The notes beneath the pieces were generated by a model. It did no database searches. It worked only from the letters and a program-made list of their open reading frames with translations, and was not told the origin of the DNA. From assembly GCA_003450125.1 (NCBI GenBank), contig DMFR01000229.1, positions 5,344 through 13,695 on the forward strand: 8,352 nucleotides of DNA, in the 5' to 3' direction. Origin of the DNA: Prolixibacteraceae bacterium. GTDB taxonomy: Bacteria > Bacteroidota > Bacteroidia > Bacteroidales > Prolixibacteraceae. Within the stretch, counting starts at the first letter, position 1; every line of letters begins with the position of its first letter. This document shows positions 1 to 6,390 of the stretch, piece after piece. Made by a program: the position numbers and the translations under genes.

Positions 1-1
1 T

Positions 2-17
2 CTATGTGACCTATGTG
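2..17. repeat. Short direct repeat CTATGTG x2
   Basis: The heptamer CTATGTG occurs at 2-8 and again at 11-17, a 9-bp period, at the very left edge of the window. It lies in AT-rich, apparently non-coding DNA just before the hairpin at 33-57. The array may continue to the left. From memory, degenerate short tandem repeats of this look are common between genes in Bacteroidota; here that is only an inference. Confidence 0.45.
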
Positions 18-32
18 TTTATTAAATGGGTT

Positions 33-59
33 AAAGCGCAAAGAAAAATGGCGCTTTTT
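33..59 (+). terminator. Probable Rho-independent terminator of a gene to the left
   Basis: AAAGCGC (33-39) and GCGCTTT (51-57) are exact reverse complements forming a 7-bp stem with four G/C pairs around an 11-nt A-rich loop. The 3' arm runs into a T-tract (55-59), as expected of an intrinsic terminator read on the plus strand. It would end a plus-strand gene lying outside the window and insulate the GH87-like gene that starts at 136. The opposite orientation is weaker, because the T-run on the minus strand is only three bases, inside the stem. Confidence 0.55.
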
Positions 60-66
60 GCGATAT

Positions 67-98
67 TTTGAATGAAATTACATACATTTATAACCTTA
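67..98 (+). promoter_or_regulatory. Weak candidate Bacteroidota-type promoter
   Basis: TTTG at 67-70 matches the -33 element of the Bacteroidota primary sigma factor. After a 20-base spacer, TAACCTTA (91-98) partly matches the -7 consensus TAnnTTTG. Transcription would begin near 105, leaving about 30 bases before the ATG at 136. The -7 match is poor, so this is only a suggestion. No ribosome binding site is visible before 136, which is normal for the phylum. Confidence 0.22.
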
Positions 99-135
99 TA
101 TTGAATGTCAATTGATCTAAATAAATAGGCACCTT

Positions 136-2784
136 ATGCATAAAATCTTTACTTTCTCGTTGATCATGTTATTATCTTCCCTGCAATGGTTGTCAGCCCA
201 GCGGGGGTATTATGATGCTCCCTATAAACGGTATGAGGCCGATCTGTCTACCCTTTCCAACGGGGCGGTGGCTACTTCAAAATCCTATGCTCAGGTTGAT
301 TTGCAATCCGAGGCATCGGACCAGGTTTGTGTGACGATGAAAAATACGGATGCTGCTGCTGAATTCACCCTCTTGGAACCAGCCGACGGGATGGTGATCC
401 GCTATTCGGTGCCGGATGGAGAAACGGCTGTAATGGGGGTATATGATGGAACGACCAAAATTACCAGCCTGACCCTGACTTCAAAATGGTCATGGGAATA
501 TTTGTGGAGCAATGGTGATCCCAACAATGTGGGGGTAAAAAATAAAAATCCAAGGATGCGCTTTGATGAAGTCCGCTTCCATTTGCCCGCTAAACTGTCG
601 AAGGTAAAACTGGTCAGGGAGAGCGGAAACCCTACGATAGATTTCATTGAAATGGAACCTGTTGCAGATGCCCTGACTGCCCCGGCTGGCGCGGCGGTAT
701 TCAGCGGCGACGGCAGCAAGTTACAGGCTTTCATTGATGCCAACGGTGGAAAAACGATCTTCGTTCCTGCGGGTGTTTACAACATCAACAGCCAGCTTTA
801 CTTTGGGGTTCCTCAGACCAAACTGCAGGGGGCCGGAATGTGGTATACGCAGGTGAATTTTACGGTCACTACTGCCAGTGACGGCGGACTAAGGGCCAAT
901 GCTGCACAGATCAGTTATGCCGATCTGTACATCACCACCGATATGACCACGCGTACCAAGGGATATGGAGGCATTATAGGGGTCTATACGCAAGGTTCCA
1001 CGATCAAAAATGTATGGGTGGAACATTGTGCCACGGGTTCATGGATCGGCCAGTACACGACCATTGGGCCGGCCATTGCCGATGGTTTTGTCATGTCGGA
1101 TTGTCGGTTCCGTAATACCTATGCCGATGGTGTGAACCTGTGCAAAGGAACCAGCAATGCCATTGTTGAACACTGTAATTTCAGGAATAACGGGGATGAC
1201 GCACAGGCCGTATGGAGTGCCGAAGGATTGGAATGTGTCAACAACACCTTCCGATACAATACGGTTGAAAACGGATGGCGGGCTGCCGGATGTGCCATCT
1301 ATGGAGGATATAGCAACAAGGCGCATCACCTGATCATCAAAGACAACCTTGAAGCCGGGTTAAGGGCCAACAATTTTTTCGCAGGCATTGGGTTCAGGGC
1401 TGCCGGGATGCACGAGTTTTCCAACATCACCCTTATTGGATGCGGCACTTATAATGATTTATGGAACCAGCCGATTGGATCCATTGATTTGGCCTGTAGT
1501 AATGTGGCTGGAACAAGAGTCCAGAATGTAAAATTTTCAAGCATCGATATCCTTGATTCAAAGAACGATGCCATCTATATTTATAAAAATGCCGGTGAAG
1601 GATTCTATAATTTAATCTTTCAAAACATTACCATTAATGGTACTGGTAAAGAATATCCGTTTAACAATGCGGACAATACCAGCCGGGCCAGGGGATATGG
1701 CATTTTATTTTCAGCAGGTACGCTTACCGGATATGGTACCTATTGCAACCTGGTTTATTCAAACCGTGGAGGCAATGCCACCGCAGATGTGAATTCAACG
1801 GCCAAAGGATCTTTTACATGGACTGCACTTACAGGATGCGAGCCTGCTGCTGTTACCGGGGTAAGTCTTTCTCCGTCAAGTACCGATGTCGCGGGCGGGG
1901 CAACCGTACAGCTTGTACCGGCTTTCACCCCCCAGAATGCTTCTGATCAAACGGTTAGTTATACTTCGAGCAATCCGGCAGTGGCGAAGGTTAGTTTTGA
2001 TGGGATAGTGACCGGTTTATCCAAAGGACAGACCACGATTACCGCAACCACGCAGGATGGCAATTTTACGGCTGCCAGCACAGTGAATGTAACCAGCACC
2101 CCGGTTTATAGTTACAGGATCAAGAACCGCTGGCAAAACACATACCTGTACGATGCGGGCGACCGTGTGAAGTATTCGGCCACGGCCGGTAACAATACCT
2201 ATTTGTGGCTGTTTGAAGACATTGATGGGGTGAAGGAGATCAAGAATAGTTCGACAGGTGATTACATGCACATCGAAAATCTAACAGGTTATGTACAATG
2301 TACAACCCGTACACCGGGGGCCATGAGTTCCCGATGGTCATTGGTGGATGCCGGAAGTGGGTATGTGTTTGTGAAGAGTGAATGGAACCCGAATACTTCC
2401 ATTCATATTGAAAATCTTCAAGGCCAGGCACAATATGGAGCCATTGAAACTTCGTGGTGGAGCGCCATGTGGATACTGGAACCCATAGCAATCGTATCCT
2501 CAGTGTCCAGCTTATCACTTGAAAATACAACTGAACTTTATCCCAATCCGTCCACGGGTGATTTTAACCTGTCGATGGGTAATTTTGCCCCCAATGAGAA
2601 GGTTTCCATCACCATTTACAACCTTGCAGGACAGGCTATGTACACCAGCTCCCGCATGGCAGATGGAAATGGTATTTTGACAGAAAAAGTAAGTACCGGA
2701 AATATTCTTTCTTCAGGGAATTACTATGTGACGGCCAAAGGAAATTCAAACTTTACAAGGGTTAAGTTGTTGATAGGGAAGTAG
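136..2784 (+). CDS. Secreted GH87-like alpha-1,3-glucanase / mycodextranase with Big2, beta-trefoil-like and T9SS sorting domains
   Basis: This is an extracellular polysaccharidase of 882 residues. Order of parts: signal peptide (1-22, hydrophobic core then LSAQ); a CBM6/35-like beta-sandwich (about 30-175, starting RYEAD, with VIRYSVPD); a right-handed beta-helix (about 188-565, beginning with a TIFVPAGVYNI segment and GAGMWYT); a Big2 immunoglobulin-like domain (about 573-653, SLSPSS...VSYTSSNPAVAKV); a beta-trefoil-like lectin region (660-784); and a T9SS type A sorting domain (801-882, opening LYPNPSTG). Family GH87 is inferred from the sandwich-plus-helix layout and from ADGVN (D331) followed 23 residues later by NNGDD (D354, D355), which resembles the aspartate cluster used by GH87 enzymes. 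These enzymes cleave alpha-1,3-glucan (mutan, fungal wall glucan) or nigeran; which one cannot be read here. The ATG at 136 directly precedes the signal peptide. The gene stands alone, with no SusC/SusD or regulator beside it. Another beta-helix glycosidase or lyase family is the main alternative. Confidence 0.8.
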   Translation: MHKIFTFSLIMLLSSLQWLSAQRGYYDAPYKRYEADLSTLSNGAVATSKSYAQVDLQSEASDQVCVTMKNTDAAAEFTLLEPADGMVIRYSVPDGETAVMGVYDGTTKITSLTLTSKWSWEYLWSNGDPNNVGVKNKNPRMRFDEVRFHLPAKLSKVKLVRESGNPTIDFIEMEPVADALTAPAGAAVFSGDGSKLQAFIDANGGKTIFVPAGVYNINSQLYFGVPQTKLQGAGMWYTQVNFTVTTASDGGLRANAAQISYADLYITTDMTTRTKGYGGIIGVYTQGSTIKNVWVEHCATGSWIGQYTTIGPAIADGFVMSDCRFRNTYADGVNLCKGTSNAIVEHCNFRNNGDDAQAVWSAEGLECVNNTFRYNTVENGWRAAGCAIYGGYSNKAHHLIIKDNLEAGLRANNFFAGIGFRAAGMHEFSNITLIGCGTYNDLWNQPIGSIDLACSNVAGTRVQNVKFSSIDILDSKNDAIYIYKNAGEGFYNLIFQNITINGTGKEYPFNNADNTSRARGYGILFSAGTLTGYGTYCNLVYSNRGGNATADVNSTAKGSFTWTALTGCEPAAVTGVSLSPSSTDVAGGATVQLVPAFTPQNASDQTVSYTSSNPAVAKVSFDGIVTGLSKGQTTITATTQDGNFTAASTVNVTSTPVYSYRIKNRWQNTYLYDAGDRVKYSATAGNNTYLWLFEDIDGVKEIKNSSTGDYMHIENLTGYVQCTTRTPGAMSSRWSLVDAGSGYVFVKSEWNPNTSIHIENLQGQAQYGAIETSWWSAMWILEPIAIVSSVSSLSLENTTELYPNPSTGDFNLSMGNFAPNEKVSITIYNLAGQAMYTSSRMADGNGILTEKVSTGNILSSGNYYVTAKGNSNFTRVKLLIGK

Positions 2785-2793
2785 ATAATGATA

Positions 2794-2817
2794 GATTTTA
2801 TTTGGTCCATTAAAATC
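2794..2817. terminator. Weak bidirectional stem-loop between convergent genes
   Basis: GATTTTA (2794-2800) and TAAAATC (2811-2817) form a 7-bp inverted repeat around a 10-base loop, in the 48-bp gap between the GH87-like gene and the histidine kinase gene, which both end here. Its position suits a shared terminator. However, the stem has a single G-C pair and no clear T-tract follows on either strand, so it may not work as one. Confidence 0.3.
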
Positions 2818-2832
2818 ACTTTTGAAGGCCGT

Positions 2833-4029
2833 TCAAGCGTTTTCGTCGAACTTGATTTGATCAGAGCTAACGATCTTATCCAGGGGTTTTTTGATGGGTA
2901 ATGTGAAATAAAAGGAGGAGCCTTCTCCCTCTACACTTTCAACCCAGATTTCACCACTGTTTTTTTCCAGAAAGCCTTTCACCAGCAATAATCCTATCCC
3001 AGCCCCCTTGTTTTCCTTCCGGGTATTGGAAAGAACCTTCATTTGGGGGGTGAACAGTTTATCCTGTATTTGTTTGGACATGCCAGTACCGGTATCTTTC
3101 ACCTGAACAATCATTTTATTCTCATTCCTTTTTGCGGTAATTGTGATTTTGCCCCCGGGATGCGAATGTCTAATGGCATTTGAAACAATGTTCTGAAGGA
3201 TAGAGAGTAACATCTTTTCATCAGCAAAAACATGGGCGTTTTCTTTTAGGTCGTGATGCAGGTTGATGGTATTGACGCCAGCCACTTCATTTAAATTTTC
3301 AAATACCTTTTCCACATAATGTTTCAGGACGATTTTTTTAGGGGAAAATGCTTCCGAGGCGTATTTTATCCTGGCCCACTCCACCAGGTAATCCAGCATG
3401 CTTAACTCTTTGGTAGAGGCTTCATAGAGGCTGTCCAGCAGTCTCTTCACGCTTTCGGGCTCCATTTTATCAAAATCTGATTTCAGCAAATCTGAGATTC
3501 CAATGATGGCGGCCAATGGACTTCTTAAATCATGGGAGAGGATGGCCAATATGCTCTCTTTGTGGGTATTCAGTTCTTCCAGGTCTTTGATATATCTCTT
3601 GATGGCTTCGTCAGATTTTCTTCTCTCGGTGAGATCACGAACTATCTTAACATATCCGAGCAATTCTCCCTCCATGCCGGTTAACGGGAAAACCAATCCG
3701 TAGGCATAAAATATACTGCCGTCCTTGCACAGGTGCCACCTGTTATCGACCGCTTTCCCTTCTTTCAATGCAGTCTCGATTTCTTTTTTCGGGATACCAT
3801 TTTTTTTATCCTCTTCGGTAAAAACGATCTCAAAAGGTTCGCCGATCACTTCATCCGGTTCATATCCAAATATAGTGGCAGCGCCTGAATTCCAACTGTT
3901 AATGATGAACTCGTTATCCAGGGTGAAAATTGCATAATCTTGCAGGCTGTCTATGACCTGGCTGTAAAATTCAGCAGAAGGAATATATTTTTTTCTTAGT
4001 TTCTTAGGATCGGATTGCTCTTTACTCAT
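2833..4029 (-). CDS. Soluble PAS-domain sensor histidine kinase
   Basis: This 398-residue protein should autophosphorylate on histidine in response to a signal and pass the phosphate to a response regulator. A PAS domain covers about 23-135 (DYAIFTLDNEFIINSWN, ending VRDLTERR), followed by a helical linker and a HisKA domain with H-box SHDLRSPL (H166). The HATPase_c domain has an N-box around N280 and N284, G1 DTGTGM (312-317), an F-box-like LFTP, and G2 GAGIGL (342-347). All catalytic motifs are intact. There is no signal peptide, membrane helix or receiver domain, so it is a cytoplasmic sensor; the ligand or cofactor of the PAS domain is not evident. It starts 12 bases after the unknown gene upstream and is surely co-transcribed. 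AAGGG lies 8 bases before the ATG, one of the few Shine-Dalgarno-like sequences in the window. No partner regulator is encoded nearby, so it is an orphan kinase here. Confidence 0.93.
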   Translation of the reverse strand: MSKEQSDPKKLRKKYIPSAEFYSQVIDSLQDYAIFTLDNEFIINSWNSGAATIFGYEPDEVIGEPFEIVFTEEDKKNGIPKKEIETALKEGKAVDNRWHLCKDGSIFYAYGLVFPLTGMEGELLGYVKIVRDLTERRKSDEAIKRYIKDLEELNTHKESILAILSHDLRSPLAAIIGISDLLKSDFDKMEPESVKRLLDSLYEASTKELSMLDYLVEWARIKYASEAFSPKKIVLKHYVEKVFENLNEVAGVNTINLHHDLKENAHVFADEKMLLSILQNIVSNAIRHSHPGGKITITAKRNENKMIVQVKDTGTGMSKQIQDKLFTPQMKVLSNTRKENKGAGIGLLLVKGFLEKNSGEIWVESVEGEGSSFYFTLPIKKPLDKIVSSDQIKFDENA

Positions 4030-4041
4030 GTCATAATCCCT

Positions 4042-4719
4042 TCATTCTTTTTCCACTTTTTCTGTGAACGGTATTACTGTGCTTTCGAATTCAAAATCTT
4101 TGATATCCTCCCTTGTGAGCCATTTTTCAGAGGTTGTCAACTTATATTGGTCATTTCCCGTAGGCTGCAATTCCCATACAATTCCATCAGCTTCTGCAAA
4201 TGCCACATTGCCCTGCAGTTGATCCTTGAACAGCCTGTTGATTAAATTCTTGTCCGAAAGGCCTGAGCACAGGGCTTTCAAGGCCAGTTCCCTGGTTACT
4301 TCTGTTTGCTGATCCGGTTCCTCCTTCATTTCAAATTCCACAACAGTGGCCCTGGTGGCGGGGAAGTGCCCGTTGTAGGCTTTGTAAAGCAGTTGATTGA
4401 TCGTGAATAAGGTCTTGTGTATCGTTATGTCAGAATAATTCTCGGACACTTTTTCCCTTAATATTTCGTGCGACAGGTTCTCCGTTTGACCGTCGGCCAA
4501 AATCTCTGACAGTTTGTAATTCAGCACAATGGCCGCTGCATCGCTTGGCTCAAAGTCAGAAATGGCCATAAAGAGGTAGGCTTTTAACTCACTTGGTTGG
4601 AGCTTTTTGGCATCCGCATAATCGAACCTTTTTAGAAGTTCAATATAGTCAGCATTGGTCCATGAACCCTCAAGCTCATCTAACGTTTTTATGTTGTTTA
4701 TTTTTACTGAATATTCCAT
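4042..4719 (-). CDS. Unrecognised 225-residue protein paired with the histidine kinase
   Basis: I do not recognise the family. The protein has no signal peptide, membrane segment or cysteine-rich motif, so it is probably cytoplasmic. The N-terminal two-thirds looks mostly helical and acidic (for example LKRFDYADAKKLQPSELKAY and SDAAAIVLNYKLSEIL). From about residue 125 the character changes, with VEFEMKEEPDQQ, a helix with RELALKALCSGL, then a beta-rich tail with IVWELQPTG and YKLTTSEKWLTREDI. The start is well fixed: an in-frame TAA lies 9 bases upstream of the ATG at 4719. The stop lies 12 bases before the kinase start and in the same reading frame, so the two are surely one operon, and a role linked to the kinase (input, adaptor or target) is a reasonable but unproven guess. 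Length, composition and the shared operon argue that it is a real gene and not a chance ORF. Confidence 0.75.
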   Translation of the reverse strand: MEYSVKINNIKTLDELEGSWTNADYIELLKRFDYADAKKLQPSELKAYLFMAISDFEPSDAAAIVLNYKLSEILADGQTENLSHEILREKVSENYSDITIHKTLFTINQLLYKAYNGHFPATRATVVEFEMKEEPDQQTEVTRELALKALCSGLSDKNLINRLFKDQLQGNVAFAEADGIVWELQPTGNDQYKLTTSEKWLTREDIKDFEFESTVIPFTEKVEKE

Positions 4720-4722
4720 AAT

Positions 4723-4756
4723 AATTTACTATTTAACTATTTACAATTTACTATTT
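4723..4756. repeat. AT-rich direct repeat, 12-mer x2
   Basis: AATTTACTATTT occurs at 4723-4734 and 4745-4756, with the related unit AACTATTTAC between. This is the left part of a run of short degenerate repeats filling the spacer between the SDR gene and the unknown gene. It lies immediately upstream of the unknown gene's ATG, so it forms part of its leader or promoter region. Confidence 0.6.
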
Positions 4757-4763
4757 CTCATTC

Positions 4764-4779
4764 AATCCTTTAATCCTTT
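4764..4779. repeat. Tandem octamer AATCCTTT x2
   Basis: Two exact adjacent copies of AATCCTTT (4764-4771 and 4772-4779), followed by the related AACCATTA. The second copy forms part of the left arm of the stem-loop at 4769-4796. Confidence 0.55.
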
Positions 4780-4796
4780 AACCATTAAAGATTAAA
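4769..4796 (-). terminator. Long AT-rich stem-loop; possible terminator of the decarboxylase-SDR unit
   Basis: CTTTAA (4776-4781) pairs with TTAAAG (4785-4790) around a 3-base loop, CCA. The stem continues outward with TTTAAT (4769-4774) pairing with ATTAAA (4791-4796), leaving one bulged C at 4775, so there are 12 pairs in all. It sits 140 bases downstream of the SDR stop and 50 bases upstream of the next gene, where it could end or process the first transcript. Only one pair is G-C and no T-tract follows on the minus strand, so a terminator role is uncertain. Confidence 0.33.
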
Positions 4797-4799
4797 TAA

Positions 4800-4834
4800 T
4801 TAACGATTGAATATTAACGATTAACGATTAACGA
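4800..4834. repeat. Heptamer repeat TTAACGA x4
   Basis: TTAACGA appears at 4800-4806 and then as three exact tandem copies at 4814-4820, 4821-4827 and 4828-4834. The first and last copies are each followed by TTGAA, so the unit ACGATTGAA also occurs twice (4803-4811 and 4831-4839). It belongs to the same repeat-filled spacer as the neighbouring octamer arrays. Confidence 0.7.
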
Positions 4835-4842
4835 TTGAAGAT

Positions 4843-4879
4843 CCAACCATTTAACCATTTAACCATCCAACCATCCAAC
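4843..4879. repeat. Octamer tandem array YYAACCAT x4
   Basis: Four exact 8-base units with a varying first dinucleotide follow one another: CCAACCAT (4843-4850), TTAACCAT (4851-4858), TTAACCAT (4859-4866) and CCAACCAT (4867-4874), then a partial CCAAC. The pattern CC-TT-TT-CC over a constant AACCAT core suggests duplication by slippage followed by change. It lies about 55 bases downstream of the SDR stop codon. Confidence 0.7.
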
Positions 4880-4935
4880 ACTATACTTTGTTTTTCTATC
4901 TGAACGATTTGTGCTATATATTTATATCCAGGGAT

Positions 4936-6348
4936 TTATAGATTATTGATCAGTCCCCTGAAGATAAATCCATGAAAGGGAAGTACGGCATACCAATAGA
5001 TTCTGCCCCATAATCCCAGGGGCCTGAAGGTGGCGGTCTGGGTGAGGACATTGTCATCATCCATTTTAAATTCCAGCCATGCCTCTCCGGGTAACTTCAT
5101 CTCGGCATAGAGCAGTAACCTTTTTTCTTGCTTGCTTGCAATGAGCACTCTCCAGAAATCCAAAGCCTCACCTGCACGGATTTCAGTAGCGCTTCTTCTT
5201 CCTCTTCTCATACCCACGCCACCTGCCATTTGATCTATAATGCCCCTGATTTCCCAAAGCCAGTTGCCGTAATACCAGCCAGTCCTTCCTCCCAGGGCCC
5301 ATATTTTATCCAATGTATTCTTTGGGTCAATCATTTTCCGTTTACGGACATCCTTGAAGCAACCATTCACCGGCACTTCAATGTATTGCAGCAGGCCATT
5401 TCTAAAAATGCCACTTGTTTGGGCATCTTTCCAACTGGACAATACCTGGTTTTGTTCAATCTTGTCAAAAGCAAGCTTTATGGAGGTGTCGTAATCAATC
5501 AATTCAATACCAAGCATTGAGGCCAAATTGTTGGGTTTGCAAATCACTTCTACCTTCATGCTGTTCACCAGGTTTTTGGCCAAAGCAAATGAAGTAGCGG
5601 TAACAAAATATAACCAGTAGGATGAAATCTTGGGGGTCATAACCGGCACAATCCCAATTCGTCGTTTTAGTCCTCTGACTTTTGCAAAACGGAGCAACAT
5701 CTCTTTGTAATTTAAGATGTCGGGTCCGCCAATGTCGTAAGTTTTATTGTATGTTTCAGTTTTGCCAACCACTCCGCTGAGAAATTCAACCACATTGCGA
5801 ATGGCAATGGGCTGACACTTTGTTTTTAGCCATCGGGGTGCAATCATGACGGGCAGCTTCTCCACCAAATCACGGATAATTTCAAACGAGGCGCTTCCAG
5901 AACCTACAATGATGCCCGCCCTTAAAGTGGTCAGGGCAAAAGTTGACTGGCTTAAAATATGCTCCACGTTCTTGCGTGAACTGAGATGTTTTGACAGCGC
6001 ATTTTCATTGACAATACCGCTTAAATATACAACTTGTTTGGCATTTGTTTGCTCAATCCGGTCTTTAAAGTTGACGGCACAGGTTTGTTCCATGCTGGTA
6101 AAGTCGCCCTCCTCAGTTGCCATGGAATGGATCAGGTAATAGGCCAAATCAATGTCATTGGGGATATTTTGCAGGCTATCTTTATCCAAAAAATCAGTTT
6201 CTACGATACTGATATTGGGGGAATCATATTTGTTGTTAAACCTGCTTTTATCCCTTACGCAACAAACCACCTGATGCCCCTGCTGGAGCAAAACGGGCAA
6301 CAATCGCTGGGCGATGTATCCGGTCACTCCGGTTAATAGAATTTTCAA
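4936..6348 (-). CDS. YbjT-like SDR-family NAD(P)-binding protein with DUF2867 domain
   Basis: This 470-residue protein resembles E. coli YbjT, an atypical short-chain dehydrogenase/reductase of similar length with unknown substrate. The N-terminal Rossmann fold opens LLTGVTGYIAQRLL, giving the glycine motif G7-x-x-G10-x-x-A13. AYYLIHSM (69-76) and VVYLSGIV (106-113) are typical of the NmrA-like/YbjT branch, as is the later YDIGGPDILNYKEM (204-217). The C-terminal DUF2867 domain spans about 320-468, with WALGGRTGWYYGNWLWEIRG, GGVGMRRGRR and LDFWRV. No classical YxxxK catalytic pair is obvious, so it may bind NAD(P) without acting as an ordinary dehydrogenase. The start must be the TTG at 6348: an in-frame TAG lies 27 bases upstream with no ATG between, and the Rossmann motif begins at once. 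It follows the decarboxylase by 42 bases and is probably co-transcribed with it. The next gene is 216 bases further on. Confidence 0.88.
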   Translation of the reverse strand: MKILLTGVTGYIAQRLLPVLLQQGHQVVCCVRDKSRFNNKYDSPNISIVETDFLDKDSLQNIPNDIDLAYYLIHSMATEEGDFTSMEQTCAVNFKDRIEQTNAKQVVYLSGIVNENALSKHLSSRKNVEHILSQSTFALTTLRAGIIVGSGSASFEIIRDLVEKLPVMIAPRWLKTKCQPIAIRNVVEFLSGVVGKTETYNKTYDIGGPDILNYKEMLLRFAKVRGLKRRIGIVPVMTPKISSYWLYFVTATSFALAKNLVNSMKVEVICKPNNLASMLGIELIDYDTSIKLAFDKIEQNQVLSSWKDAQTSGIFRNGLLQYIEVPVNGCFKDVRKRKMIDPKNTLDKIWALGGRTGWYYGNWLWEIRGIIDQMAGGVGMRRGRRSATEIRAGEALDFWRVLIASKQEKRLLLYAEMKLPGEAWLEFKMDDDNVLTQTATFRPLGLWGRIYWYAVLPFHGFIFRGLINNL

Positions 6349-6390
6349 TTGTTCTGTTTTTAAAAGTAAGACTACCTAAATTCACCCGGC

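Noticed and set aside
3..71. Possible C-terminal end of an upstream plus-strand gene (frame open from base 3 to a TGA at 69-71)
   Set aside because: The frame would run through the hairpin and T-tract at 33-59, which look like a terminator, and the residues suggest no protein family. The upstream gene more likely ends before the window.
2017..2530. Two minus-strand ORFs of 84 and 96 codons under the Big2/lectin part of the GH87-like gene
   Set aside because: They are opposite-strand shadows of a continuous coding frame with recognisable domains, and have no motifs of their own.
4720..4880. Possible CRISPR array or origin iterons
   Set aside because: The units are only 7-12 bp, with no spacers of regular length and no cas genes, and there is no rep gene or DnaA-box cluster. 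They are simple tandem repeats.
5128..5520. 130-codon plus-strand ORF inside the SDR gene
   Set aside because: It is antisense to a well-supported conserved gene whose motifs span the region; the translated sequence has no domain features.
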